Origin: Casuarina equisetifolia
Lineage: Eukaryota > Streptophyta > Magnoliopsida > Fagales > Casuarinaceae
Reading direction: 5' to 3'
Assembly: GCA_028551475.1 (NCBI GenBank)
Contig: CM052357.1
Span: 22,362,451 to 22,426,450 of the forward strand
Length of the DNA stretch: 64,000 bases
Made by a program: the position numbers and the translations under genes. The notes under the pieces were generated by a model. The model was not told the origin of the DNA. It saw only the letters and a list, made by a program, of their open reading frames with translations, and did not search any database. Positions 36,067 through 48,496 of this stretch are shown here, piece by piece (the stretch's first letter is position 1; every line of letters begins with the position of its first letter).

Positions 36067-37010
36067 TTGCCGTGGACAGCCCTAACAACAGAACCCATCC
36101 CCACGTTTTGGCCTTCCCTCAGCACAGTAGGAGAGACTAGTGTTAAGCTTGCTAGGTCAGTTCAGCATCCTCCGCCTACCATCCCTTCCAGCCCGAGAAC
36201 CAGGGCTGAAAAGGCTGAGATCGGGGTCTTTGGTGCTGAGAGATACTTCAACATGAAACTGGATGACGACGGTCCCGTAACTGTTGATTTTCATGCAAGA
36301 GACCGTGGACTTAAGAAAGATCACTTTGTAGGTCTGCAGTACAGGATCCCACGGAGCAGGCCAGGAACCCCTAGCGTAGTTTCGGAAGCAAGTTGGAAAT
36401 GCCAACCTAATTTGTTACCAGGTTCCCACCGGACCCCGTCCAGGAATATGCAGAAGAAGGTATCTGGAAGTATATGTTTTTCTCCTTTTATCTTCAGTTG
36501 TTTAGATAAGAAGGCCATTGACATTCGCGAGAATGGTAAGAATGAAGTGCTTCGTGGAAAACAGCGGACGAGAAGAGCCAGTGAAGTTGATAACAGTCAT
36601 GCCATTTCGGGTGCACGAAATCAACCAGGCTTTCCGGTGAAGGGTGAACTTCATGCTCCAAGTTCTCGGGTGCAAAACTTGACATCCAAGTCAAAGCTGG
36701 AAGAGAAGGAGATGACGGAAGAAGAACCACCAAAATCTCTGGAGGTGTTTGCCAGTCACGATATGATTTACAAGGAGGAGATTGCAATGAAGTCAGATAG
36801 GAAACTCCCCGTACAATCTTGGGATGCCATTCCAAAAACCCAAAACCTTTCATCCGCATCTGGACTCGGTGGAGAGCATGAAGATACGGAGAGTGATAAT
36901 AGTTCGGATCTGTTTGAAATAGAGATTTAACAAGCAGCTGAAATCCACCATCCGACAAGTACGAGCCAACTGAGGCCAGCGTATGCTCGATAAACGTTAT
37001 TTTTCTGCAT
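36067..37010 (+). pseudogene. phytochrome kinase substrate (PKS) family gene, broken
   Basis: An open frame runs from a stop at 36052 to a stop at 36928-36930 and shows PKS family blocks: AEKAEIGVFGAERYFNMKL, SRPGTPSVVSEASW, a Cys-containing stretch followed by DKKAIDI, LPVQSWDAIP, and near the end DTESDNSSDLFEIE. PKS proteins are plasma-membrane-associated partners of phytochrome and phototropin in light and growth responses. The gene looks dead. There is no ATG between the upstream stop and 36253, and that first ATG lies after the conserved EIGVFGAERYF motif. The usual N-terminus is missing. The C-terminus stops early, and beyond the stop another frame (about 36959-37000) still encodes a relic of the terminal motif, YEPTEASV. 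That implies a deletion plus a frameshift. A sequencing error cannot explain all of these, but expression of a shortened product is not excluded. Confidence 0.8.
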
Positions 37011-37444
37011 GAAGAATTTTACCACCAATTTTATTTTTACTGTTGGCAAAGTTTTTGGGTTTACCTTAACGTAAAATGTATCAAGAATATCGTGGAGTCT
37101 TCAAGTGTGTGTTTAGTAGAGTAAAATAGAATCTTTAAGAACATGCTGGTTTTGTGTACATGGGAAGTCAAAGTCTTGCTTTTAAGAGTTATGTATGTAA
37201 AAGAAAGTCTTGTATGTAAGGAGAGTAAAAATAAAAATAAAAAATTGAGTGATTTGTATGCATGTTTTAAGAATAAACAGAGCAGTTCTCTCATTTTCAG
37301 TCATTTATTTGTTAAAATTCTTCACTCAAAGTTAATGCTGTATGTTTTGAAATTTTAGCCTCTTCCTTCTTCCTAAGGAAGTTACACATAAGTAAAGGGC
37401 CAGCCTGTTGTCGTGGCCAGTGCTGCTGATTTTGCAGTCAATAT

Positions 37445-37585
37445 AGGCTTAATGAAGTAATTTAACCAATTAATTTAGTAGTAAGTTAGTAGGAATTTCA
37501 ACTATGAGGTCTAAGGTTCAATATTCTGATATGAGTTGTAATATTAAAAAGAAAAAAATTTTAAAAAAAATACAGGCTTAATGAA
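37445..37585 (+). mobile_element. SINE-like retroposon with 12-bp target duplication
   Basis: The sequence AGGCTTAATGAA occurs at 37445-37456 and again at 37574-37585, flanking a 117-base insert. The insert contains a box-B-like AGGTTCAATATTC at about 37514 and a weak box-A-like stretch about 40 bases earlier. It ends in an A-rich tail (37545-37571). These are the features of a tRNA-derived SINE or retroposed tRNA. It lies in the 3' flank of the PKS relic. Confidence 0.65.
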
Positions 37586-38637
37586 AAGAGTCTAGAAGAA
37601 GACCATAAGATCCTCGTCTATTGGCCAAAACCATGAATCCATAGCAGACAACAAGGTCTACGAGAGCCGTCTAAGAGTCACAAAGTGGTTATAAGCAAAA
37701 CGAATGCGTGAAAGGCAAAGGTAGGATTCTTTGTGTCACTTGAATTAAAATTGGCTTATAAGGAAAGGGCCATGTCCTTCATTTCACAAAGAATTTTACA
37801 AACAAGTTACAATCAACTAAGATATTTTAACTGTTAAAAATAGATATTGTCTCACATTAGAAGCGTGAGGATAAACTGTTAATCTTATAAGTAATAAGAT
37901 TTTTTTTACTTAAAGTCTTAAAATTTTAAAGTTTTAAAATGGGTTCTCACACTCTAATATAATATCATAACCTAGTTCACATGTAATGTTTGTACTAGCA
38001 TACATATAAAGGGAGTGTTAAATGTAGGTATTATTTTACATTGGATACATGAGAATGAGCCTTACAAGTGATAAGATTTATTCATCTAAAACCTTAAAGT
38101 TTTGCAATAAGTCCTCATACTTTAATATTAACAAATATCATTTTATGTTGTAAGTAAACAAGATAGCAAAACTAAAAAAGAAGAAGAGACGTTTGTGTAA
38201 TGGACTTGGAGAAATTTGTTTAGTCTCTACAATGAATTGAGTTTGCCTTTAACCAGAATCACTCTTAATAGAGGATTTATGGAGAGAAGCCAAAAAAAAA
38301 TTATAAAGTATGATAGGAGAGTTTAAATATTTGAGTGAGGAGAAAGGAGACCAAGAGGTCCCCTTTATATAAGTGTGAGCCTTCTCTTAAGGTTTCAATA
38401 CAATGTCGGTTGCACATTTATAACTTTCTATCATAAATGTGTGAATATTACTTTGAATCAGACAATTTTACTTATTTTTCTAAACTATAGATATTCTCAT
38501 TAAAATTAACACTACAATTATAAGTATAAAATCATAATAGTAGCTTTTATTCAATATCAAGATCATTACACTTAAGTATAGAAGAGAAACATCTCCCTTA
38601 TTAAAGATATCAGTTGAAATTCAAATACAAAAAATAT

Positions 38638-38640
38638 AAA

Positions 38641-38705
<65 letters not shown>
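38638..38705 (+). repeat. (AAT)n microsatellite
   Basis: About 22 perfect AAT units. The apparent poly-Asn reading frame across it is only the translated microsatellite. Confidence 0.97.
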
Positions 38706-38706
<1 letters not shown>

Positions 38707-40692
38707 CCCTCCAGGGATGACTTAACAAGGAAATTAAGCAGACTGGACTCATACTCACACACTGCACAACAGAGTCTGTCAGTCCGTACTGTCGGTTCAT
38801 AACATTTGCCTTTTTGGTAAACTACAAAGACAAAACTGAAAAAGGTATTGTTTTATGGCCTATCTCTTTTATTTTTTCCGCCGTCATACTCCTCTTTTGC
38901 GTTTTCTTTAAACATAGGTGACAAGACACCTTCACCCCGTACTTTTGAGGGACCAGCCACTTTTGAAGCCAACTACTCGGTCCGCTATACATACACTTAG
39001 CATCGTCAAAATGTCTGAGGTACTTAAATTGAAAAGATATCTACTTTCTTTGGATTGAATGAAGGGCTCCGTCATGTAACCCTTCTTAATGCTTGGCGTG
39101 CGGCTGAACATGTATAACTATTAACACTACGCGTAAGAGTTTTATTCAGACATGTAGTTAGTTAGTTAATTCAATGATGAATTAATAAAAGTTTAGGATT
39201 TGACATCTCACGTATAACAAAGAAAAGGGAGAACAGCACTTCGGCGCAGTTCGGAGACTGCAGTTCTGTAATCGTCATTATGACTATGAGTGCTACTATT
39301 TGAATGTGTGTTAATTGTATAGGAACGGCACTGTAACTAAGATTGGAAGTAACTGTTGTTCAGCAATAATAGACAAGCCAGCGTCGAAGAGGACGACAGC
39401 AAGAACTGTTTGTCCATCCTCAATCAGTTTCCAGAACTACACCTTTGCGGAGAAGATGTTGCTGACGGCAGGGACGGCAGAAACTAGGGTGGGGAATCAA
39501 GTAAATGGTTCTCAGACTAAATATTTGGCAAACAGTAGTGTTCAGTAATGCAATCATTTGGGTTATAACAATAAAGACTCCTTCCGTTGTTTTCCTTTTC
39601 TCTTCTTTTAGTAGACCAAGTTCATAAGCTTGAGTAGATAGTTGCTTTGCAATATTATATTATTTTAAGTATTATCTTGATTAATCAGAGAAGGGTTCAT
39701 ATAAAGTTGCATAGAACACATTAAAATCTCTTTTATAAAGTGTTAATATGTTAAGATTTTGCATTTAGTAGTTTTAACAAGTTAATCATAACGAAGAAGT
39801 TCTTCTCAAAAGGAACCCCTTGATATTTGACATTCAGGATGGCATAACCATGTTATGATGAAGAAGGAATGCTGGAACGACATGAATATATGAAAGGGTT
39901 AAAGGTGAAACGGACAATGAAGATTGAAGTGAGAGGAACAAGACAAAGCCTGAGGTCCCCCAAATGGAATGCTGTAAGGGGAACAGATCGAAACAACCTT
40001 TGTCTAGCGTCGGAAAGCTCCTAAAGCAGATTTATCACGCATGATCAGTGTTTTGAGCAATCAACACCAGATAGAGCGGAAAAGAATCTACGCAACATGT
40101 TAATGGAACTCTTACGTAAAGGGATTAAAAGCCATCATAATGTGAAGCACAAATTCATCAAGTTGTGGGGCTAAAAATTAACAGCACTGTGACATTCACT
40201 TGACATATTGCAAGCGTAGAGAATAAGTTATACAGTTGGTGAATGTGTTTGGTAAAGAATGACGATCAGATTAACATGTTTTGATGAAAAATGACATGCA
40301 ATATGGGTGACAAATCAGAGAAACAGAAGTAGGGAGTAAAATTCGTTTTTGTTTATAAACCCTGCGAACATGAGAGTGTTTTGTGAGCTTAGTTTCTATA
40401 TATTTCAACTTGGGTTTCTTTTGGTTCTCACACTGTAAGTATTGAGTGAAATACAGAAATATTCAACACCTCATTTCATGTTCTTCCTTCATCATCAAAC
40501 CCCCAAAGTTCCATCATAAGTGAAAGTTATTTCTTGCTCTTGAGATTGTTCTTGCTGCAGCTACTTTCCCCAATTATAGAAGGAAAAGTATCTTTTTCGT
40601 TTTGATATTTGCACCACTGAGATATTTGTCACGATTGAGTAACGCAACCGAGGCCCCCCCCCGACCCTTCAGCCTCCATTTGGTTGAAGCAA

Positions 40693-40950
40693 TGAATGAA
40701 TATGTGTCGGTGTTGAGGCCGGAGGGGGCCAGCTTGGTCAGCTCAAAGGTTCGGCCTGGGGGAGGGGGGGGGGGGGGGGGGAAAGGGGGGGTCGGTCTTC
40801 CCTTACATCGCCTGAAGCCCTGAATGAATGTTTGTCGGTGTTGAGGATGTAAGTCCCCCCACCTCCCAGGGGGCCGGCTTGGTTAGCTCGACAACTCCCC
40901 ACATTTTCATAGGGGTAGGGTTCCTAAACATCGCCTAGCCATGAATGTAT
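40693..40950 (+). repeat. duplicated G-rich block with poly-G tract
   Basis: Two copies of a block of about 130 bases start near 40693 and 40823. Both contain GAATGAATxTxTGTCGGTGTTG, then AGGGGGCCxGCTTGGT and xAGCTCxA. The first copy contains an almost pure G run at about 40759-40790, which could form a G-quadruplex. G-runs this long are rare in plant spacers. Confidence 0.75.
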
Positions 40951-43916
40951 CTGTCAATATGAATCTATCAGTTTTGATGCTGACAGTCTTATATAAGAAA
41001 GAAGATTTTTGGCTAATATTTAAAAATAAAAATGTCCTTATGAGATTAACTTTTAAGTTAGATTATAGGTCTACACTTAATATAATATAAAGTTAATCTC
41101 TCTTTAACTCTTATTCAACTTTGAGCTATATCAATATGTTTGATATGCAAGTAGAGACATTCATTTTATCACACTTTGTCATTTATTTTATTTTGTATAA
41201 TTTCCTTCTTAGTCTTAGTTTAGTATTAACTCATTATTTGTTAAAATGTTTTAATGAGTTGGACCTCTTTTGACTCAAACCTTAAGAACAAAGTTTTTAT
41301 TAAAGAGGTGGCATTGTCATGTGCACTAAACCAAAAGCCAAAAATCAAGAAGATCAAGTCAAGACCAACTAAAATAAAAGATAAAAAAAAAAAGATGAAA
41401 TGTAGTTCTTGAGATTGTTCTACACTAAGTTCAATTGTTAGATGAGATTATTTTTTTGTTGTGCAAGTTGTCAATTCCTAAAAAACTAAATTATTGCTTG
41501 TAAGTTTGAGTTTCCTTCAAAGAAATTGAAACTATCTTCTTTCCATGGAACAATATGTTTGATGTGCATAGGAATATTAAGGATGAAAGTTGCATGCAAG
41601 AAAGATAAGATCGTTGAATAATGTTTAAATATAAAAATATTCTTTTAACTCATAAGTTAACTTTTTAAATTAGATTATGAACTTATTTGTAATACTCGGT
41701 ATTGCAAAACTCATACTTTTTATAAAATTTCTATAACAAAAGATACATTTCTCATTAAAAGGGAAACAATAACATTGTCAATAGATTTGTTTTATTGAAT
41801 TTTGATACATTTTTCTTCTGTACTTTTGTATGTAGAAAACAATTTTTCCTTCAATTTTAATGCTGGTCAAGAAGCATTCATCCACGTAGGATGCCAAGTA
41901 ATCCGTAGTTGCCACACATGATGTCAACCCTTACCTATTGCTTCTCCAACCAAAAGCAATATGCAATCTTGACGAGAGACTGATTATAGTTTGTGGTGTT
42001 CACTTGTCCTCCATTTTGTTACATGAGAGTAAAGTTTAAGGATTTCCTTGGTAATAAAATGGAATTCTAAGAATCCATCGTCGACATGAACAAAAGCATC
42101 AATATTGCTACCATTTCACCCGATGGACCCCCCAAAGCGTATTAATCTCCCAGTAAAAGATGTTCTGGTAGGGTTTGACAGTATTCTGTATCTAAAATTT
42201 TTTTGACGGACTACTGAAGTATGAAGTTTGTCTGTTATATACTCCCATGGTTAGAGGTCCCAATTTTTTTTCGAATATTCCTAGGCCTCTACGGTCTAAA
42301 GGTCCGAAAAATTGTGTAAAAAGGCATATAGATTTCTTAAGGAGGCATTTAACCCCCTTATGGAAGAATAAAGAATTCTTCGTTACTCTCCTCTTCAAAA
42401 GAGGTGAAAACAGCAACGCAACAAGGACAAGCCACAAGGGAATGATATGACAGAAAATCTTCCTTTTAAGTTTGATATGAAAGCAAATCTTCTTTTTTTA
42501 AGTTTGATATGAGAGCAAACAGTTGGCAACTTGTAGTGAAGCTAAAAGAGCGGCAGCCTTAAGAAGGTAAGTTCCTTGTGCAGACCAAGAATCAAGCTCC
42601 AAATCAATACTCCGATTATTAAGGAATGATTTGACTGCTTGGTGTAAATATTAGGCTCAATTTTTGTGTATAAATTAACTATGCAAACACGAAATTAATC
42701 AAGGAACAGGAAATAATTTTTCCTTGTTATTAACTTTACCCTTTTTGTTATTTTCGATGACTTTTTTTTTTTTTTTCGCACACTATCAATGTATTGTGCT
42801 TTTTACATGTAGATGTATTCCTCTTTTTTTTTAAAAAAAAAAATTAATTTTAAGAAAAAAAAAAAGAAGCCCTTTAACTGAAGGAATCAAAATAAGGCTT
42901 TTCTGGGTATCAGGGGTCCAATTCAATAAAAATTACAATTTAGAATAATCATAACAATGATGCATGATTTTTATCCCAGCCTAGTTCGTCACCTTTCGTG
43001 AATTCAGAAAAGGCTAGTTTGATTGAGCCTTCAATTTGGGCGATGGCCTCCTTTGGGCCATTTCTACTAGTAGCCCTTAACCTTCATTTTGTCATCTTGT
43101 TGTAAGTACTTCGGCCCAACCCAATCTAGTTAAAGCTAATTAAAAAAGAGGTAGATTTTATTGATAAAATCTTAGAATTTAAGCTTAGTTTGAATCAACT
43201 CATGATTTGGAAATTCACATCTAGGTCCTATGGTTTTGAATGCGTATCATTATTTTTTGAAAAAATTAAAATGGTATAAACTAAAATTTGGATAAAATCT
43301 TTCCATTTGTCTAATTCAATCGATATTTTAATATTTATTGGTTCAATAGTAAGCTAACAGGGACTACTAACCATTAAATTAACATGAGTGCGTCCATGAA
43401 CATGCGAATTAAAAAAAATTCAATTGATTCTCTTTTTTTTTTTTTTTTTAATGTCAAAAGATGAAAGAAAAAGTAATTTTGGATTAATATCTTTGGTCAC
43501 CACTCTAAAGAAACCAATCCGAACCGTTGGGGCAGGATCTCCTAAAAGACCCCCAGGAAAATGTACTACATCGACGCTCAAGATCATGCATTCCTTTTGA
43601 AGTCCCTGAGGTATGCCCAAACTACCCAGACGAGATTTCGCTTAATGACTAAAATATCCTCACCGGGCACCCTTCATATTCTGATTGGTCTATGTTGTAC
43701 TCCCAAGGTCTACCTCTAGGAGGAGATACAATCTCCCAAAACCCTAACCCTTTTGTTCTGTCTCTCCCCCCCTCTCTCTCTCTCACTCGCATGTCACTCT
43801 ACAAAAGGGAGCGAGAGAAAGGCATTAGGGTTTTAGGCAATCTATCCCCCAAAGCTACCAAGAACCAGTGAGCGAGAGAAAAAGAGAGCTTGGATTTTTT
43901 TACATAGGCAGCGACA

Positions 43917-46900
43917 ATGGTGGCCGACAAGGGCAAGAAGTTGAAGGTGGCGGACAAAGGTGACGAGGAGAACAACTCCGAGACCATCGACGAGAAGCTC
44001 GTTCTCTCCATTGAGAAGCTCCAGGAGATCCAAGACGAGCTCGAGAAGGTATAATTCACCTTCACCACTCTTGCTCCTACTATTCTGTTTCGTGCTAATT
44101 TTTGTTCCCATGATCATTTCTTATTTTTCATGATATCTTTAACCGAAACCATACAGGATAGCTTTATCGTCTGTTGTCTGTCTGGGTTTTTGTTCTTTTG
44201 TTCTTTTTTTTTTTTTTTTTGGGTGTTGTGTTAGTTAATTGCAATAGATCCTGATTCTAATGTTCAGTCAGTCCAGATAAGTGCTTGAAGCCAATACTTT
44301 TTAAACCCCTGATGAAATGCATAACCGTGTAGCGTAGATTTTTATTTCTGGGTAGAGGAAATTGAACTCAAAATGGAACTGCTTTATTGTCTTGGTTCAT
44401 GGAAGAATGTGTTGTATTAGTGTCTATCAAATTGTACAATGTCGTAACTTTGTACGTATTCTTATATTAGAGTTTGTGGGGAATTGTACCATGTCGTAAC
44501 TTTTTACAAATTCTTATATTAGAGTTTGTGGGGAATTGTACCATGTCGTAACTTTTTACAAATTCTTATATTAGAGTTTGTGGGTTTTAGCTAATGATCC
44601 ACAGTTTGCGGCAATCCAAGCTCATCTCTCTCATTTTGGATGGCCAACGATTATGGTAGCAAAGGGGGCCTTTGAGTTTGATGAAGAATTTTAATTCTTT
44701 ACAGTCACATGTAAATCGAATAATTTGTAATTTTTTATTTTTTGGAACTTTCAGTTGGTGTTTGTAGTTTTAGTTGTTACTGCAAATTCGTTTATTGGCC
44801 CATTGCATATGATATGTTTCACTTATGATATTTTACCTGTAAACCTGTACTGACAGGGGGCACTGTGTCCTTTTGTATTTCTTTCAACTTTTCTAGATCA
44901 ATGAGGAGGCCAGTGATAAGGTCCTGGAAGTAGAGCAGAAGTATAATGAGATACGCAGGCCTGTATATGATAAGCGGAATGAGATCATTAGATCCATTCC
45001 TGATTTCTGGTTAACTGCTGTTAGTAATCTGCCTCCATCTCTGTAGTTATGGTAGTCTGTAATATGATTGCTGCTGGCCAATACATGCTTTATTTAATTG
45101 CGTTGCCTTCAACTATATGCAGTTTTTGAGTCATCCTGCTCTCAGTGAACTTTTGACCGAAGAGGATCAAAAGGTTTGGACTCTGTGCCTTCATCGATAA
45201 TGGAATTTGGAAGAATGGAAGAATTCATAAGCCATAGAGAGAGGATTCTTCTTAAGTGTATTATGATCTATTGCTTGTTTGCTCAATTTTGTAAAATAGG
45301 TATTCAAGTATCTAAGTTCCCTGGAAGTGGAGGATTTCAAGGATGTCAAATCAGGTTACTCTATCACACTGGTGAGTTTCTCTATTTTGTGCTTAGCTTT
45401 GTAAACAATTATTGAAAATTACTTTAGTGCGTTGTATTTGCATGTGGATGTGAATTTTTTGTGTTCAACTAATTACAATACTGAATTTAACTGATTTGTT
45501 CTGATAATTTGCAGCACTTTAACCCAAACCCTTATTTTGAAGATGCCAAACTTACAAAAACTTTCACTTATGCTGATGATGATGGAACAACAAAAATTAC
45601 TGCTACATCAATAAAGTGGAAAGAAGGCATGGTAAGGCCTACCTGAATTACTAGAACTGGCTAAATTGAACCTGTCTTTTTTGTTGTATCTTGATGATTG
45701 ATTGCATTCTTGACATTGGAAGGGCATACCAAATGGAGTCAACCATGAGAAGAAAGGGAACAAGCGCGCTGCTAGTGATGAAAGGTTGGTTTTCCTCAGC
45801 ATGGCAGAACTGGTTCCCAGACAACTGCGTTGCTACAATCATCCATTTTGTGCAGAGAAAGAAGCTTAAAATAATTACAACAAGAATAAGCGCAACAGTG
45901 ATAACAATTAATGTTACTTCCTTTCTTTTTAAACGTTGGTGATGATAACATGTAATGTAGAGAAAATTATGAAATGAAAGAATCTAACAACAGTTTCAAT
46001 TTTCTCTTTTTGGAAATTCAAGTTAAATGGTTTGGGGTTGTAACATGTGATGTTACTGATTTTCAAGGTTTGTTATATTTGTCATTGTCAAGGTTTTGCG
46101 CTAGTTTTCTTCACATATGGTTTTGATTCTACAGTAAAATGAAACTCAATATCGCTTTTCTTATCTTGCTAATCTCTTTATATGCTATTTTAGAGAAGGT
46201 TTAAAAGGTATGGTCTCCCTTGTTGTCATTTAGATGGACTGATTTCTTAATGGCTTGTGTTGGTAGTAAGATTTTATAGTAATTTATTACAGTACAGGTT
46301 TTGAAAAAAAAAAAAAAAAAGGAAGTTTAACTTTAGGGCATCCTTTTTTTATCCCCCTTTCCCTTAGTTGTAAATTTCGAAAGAAACAAAAATGGTTGTC
46401 AGCGTCATGTATTAATTAATTTTCAATCTTATTCCTTCCATATCTATATGAATTGAGTGCTGTCACTTTTGCGTTTCCATCATGTTATGGCTGTCTCAGT
46501 CAGTGTTTTACCATGTTGAATGCAGCTTCTTTAGCTGGTTTACTGATACTCTAGAGAAAGATCACTTGGATGACATTCATGATGAGGTAAAATTTGATTT
46601 TCGTGCAAATTCTGCAAGTTTTCTTTCAGAGTTGGAGGCACTTAGATGTATTTATTATCTCTATTCATATATTAAACTTTCACTCCAAAAACATTTCAGA
46701 TTGCTGAAATCATCAAGGAGGATTTATGGCCAAATCCACTCACTTACTTCAATAACGTAATTTCCTTTTCTCTGGTTTCTTTCTCTTTGTCTCATTAGTC
46801 TTCAAGGAATCTCTTCTTATGCGGTTTGAAGTTTGTATTACCTTCCATATTATTACATTCTAGTAATCGTTGATACATATTTGACACAGGATGCGGATGA

Positions 46901-48496
46901 AGAAGACTTTGATGAAGATGATGCTGGTGAAGAGGTAAATGAAGTCATTCCTAATTTAGGAGGAAAAGTCAAGTGCATAAATTTATAGTTCCATTGGTGT
47001 TCTCAATATTATGGTTTTGTTCAGGTTCATATTTCTGAACGTGATTTTTTGGCATCCTGTCATAGTTGCCAACATTTGCTGATTCATGCACTCTTTTCTG
47101 TTAATATAGCAAAGTTGAGATGATACACGGATGCCTTGTCATTTAGGAAATGCTTCAGAAAAAGAAGGTTAAGAGTCTGATGGCTTAGTTAAAATTGATG
47201 TGTAGGTTTCATGTACACGTTCAGGATATCTATGAAGAACTTAGTATTGAGGTGCCATGAACTTCCTAAAATAGTTGTTGCCTTTTTTCTTCTCCATTAT
47301 TTGTGTAAATTGCATAAATATATCAAACTGGCCATATGAGGCATTGATTAAGCTAGCAACTTGGATGTAATTTCCGGGGCACTGAAGGGAAGACCATGGT
47401 AGGCTTTAATATTCAATTCAATCTCCTCATGAGTTTGGAAAAATGAGCACAGTACTCTTGAATTGTTATCTCAAGCATAATAATTTAATGTCAGATGGAA
47501 AAATTTGCTCATAGACAAACTGCAAGTATCTTTGTAGTGAAGTTACCTCGATCCTGGTAAAAAACTGTGCTAATAGTTAGCATGTAGTGAACATCTGTCT
47601 GGCTTCTTTGAACATGAACCGGAGATGGTGGATATGATTAAATGCAACGCAATCACTACACATTTAGTTAACACTACAAGCTAAGTGTTGGTTGACTCCA
47701 ATGTGGTAGAAGGCCAACACCTCTTCCATAAATGAGGTGTGGGAATGTGAAGAATAGTTGTAGATAAACAAGATCTTGACCTGTTCTAGATGTAATTAAT
47801 GAAGCAGGTATTTCTGCTAATCTGATTACATTATGCTTATATTTCATTACAAGTTCCTGCATAGAAGAATATTCATAGCAGTTTTTGAGGCACATATTAT
47901 TAAGAGCTTAAATAACTTTCTGGCTTCCAGTTGGTTAATTAAAAAAAATTAGATTTGATTCAGTGTCGAACCAAAATAGGGGATTGCAATGTTCATGGTG
48001 ATGTATGTTCCCAGAGGTCAAGGTGGTTGAGTCTAAAGTAATTATTGCCTTGCCCCACGGATCTATGTTGTTTATCTGTTTGTTCGCTATTTTAACAATG
48101 GTTGGAAGTGTGGTGCTTGCGGTTGACTATTTTCTCTACTTAGAAGGTGTAATTCACTGGACTTTTTGAAGTAGATAAAATATTGAATGCCTTCCGCAGT
48201 AGATGCAAAATGCTTCTGTACTTTTTCGCGGTTTATTTAGGGGTTGTCTTTACATTAATCTGAAAATTAGGTTATGTTATCTCTTACCCAGTAAATCCCA
48301 TACGGAATCATATGGCAGATATTGTGGAACCTAAATTCCCGTCTTTTTTTTTTTTTTTAATCTTTTTCTTTTTTTCTCTTTTTGGAATTTGGCCTACTTA
48401 CAGGGAAAAGATGGCGATGACTCTGAAGAGGATGAGGATGACCAAGAAGAAGAAGATGACGATGACGATGATGGTGGTGAGGATGATGGCAAGTAA
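43917..48496 (+). CDS. NRP1: NAP1-related histone chaperone (NRP/SET type)
   Basis: Ten exons join in phase: 43917-44048, 44897-45019, 45123-45173, 45300-45371, 45515-45631, 45723-45784, 46526-46586, 46700-46756, 46890-46934 and 48404-48496, giving 270 residues. The N-terminus has a Lys-rich patch and a long dimerisation helix ([17 protein letters not shown], then [16 protein letters not shown]). The NAP/SET fold follows ([48 protein letters not shown]). The last 40 residues are an Asp/Glu tail. The family binds H2A-H2B and other histones in the nucleus, in nucleosome assembly, recombination and heat or light responses. Length and layout match Arabidopsis NRP1/NRP2. The last intron is 1.47 kb. 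No damage seen. Confidence 0.93.
44430..44585 (+). repeat. 52-bp tandem repeat, three copies, in NRP intron 1
   Basis: Copies start at 44430, 44482 and 44534 (unit beginning AATTGTACCATGTCGTAACT). The second and third copies are identical over 52 bases, and the first differs at a few positions. The last duplication is therefore recent. Confidence 0.93.

Larger units (their letters stand above)
37586..43916. other. long repeat-bearing spacer, no gene recognised
   Basis: AT-rich DNA separates the PKS relic from the NRP gene. At about 37840-38110 there are two diverged blocks around TTxTCTCACATTxGA, GTAATAAGATT and CTCACACTxTAATAT, typical of old plant repeat debris. Unassigned short frames occur at 39315-39548 (+) and 42192-42450 (both strands). 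Poly-A/T tracts flank 42770-42865. The last 200 bases (43740-43916) are the pyrimidine-rich promoter and leader of the NRP gene. Confidence 0.45.

Noticed and set aside
36067..36069. TTG as a real start codon of the PKS frame
   Set aside because: Nothing supports non-AUG initiation here, and the missing family N-terminus fits gene decay better.
38614..38802. Poly-Asn protein
   Set aside because: It is only the translated (AAT)n microsatellite.
40380..40620. LTR-like end with repeated AT and CT stretches
   Set aside because: No TG..CA boundaries, primer-binding site or element proteins could be identified.
42192..42450. Overlapping frames of 67 and 81 codons, considered as organelle DNA or a small gene
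   Set aside because: I could not match them to any plastid, mitochondrial or retroelement protein, and there is no promoter or splice context.
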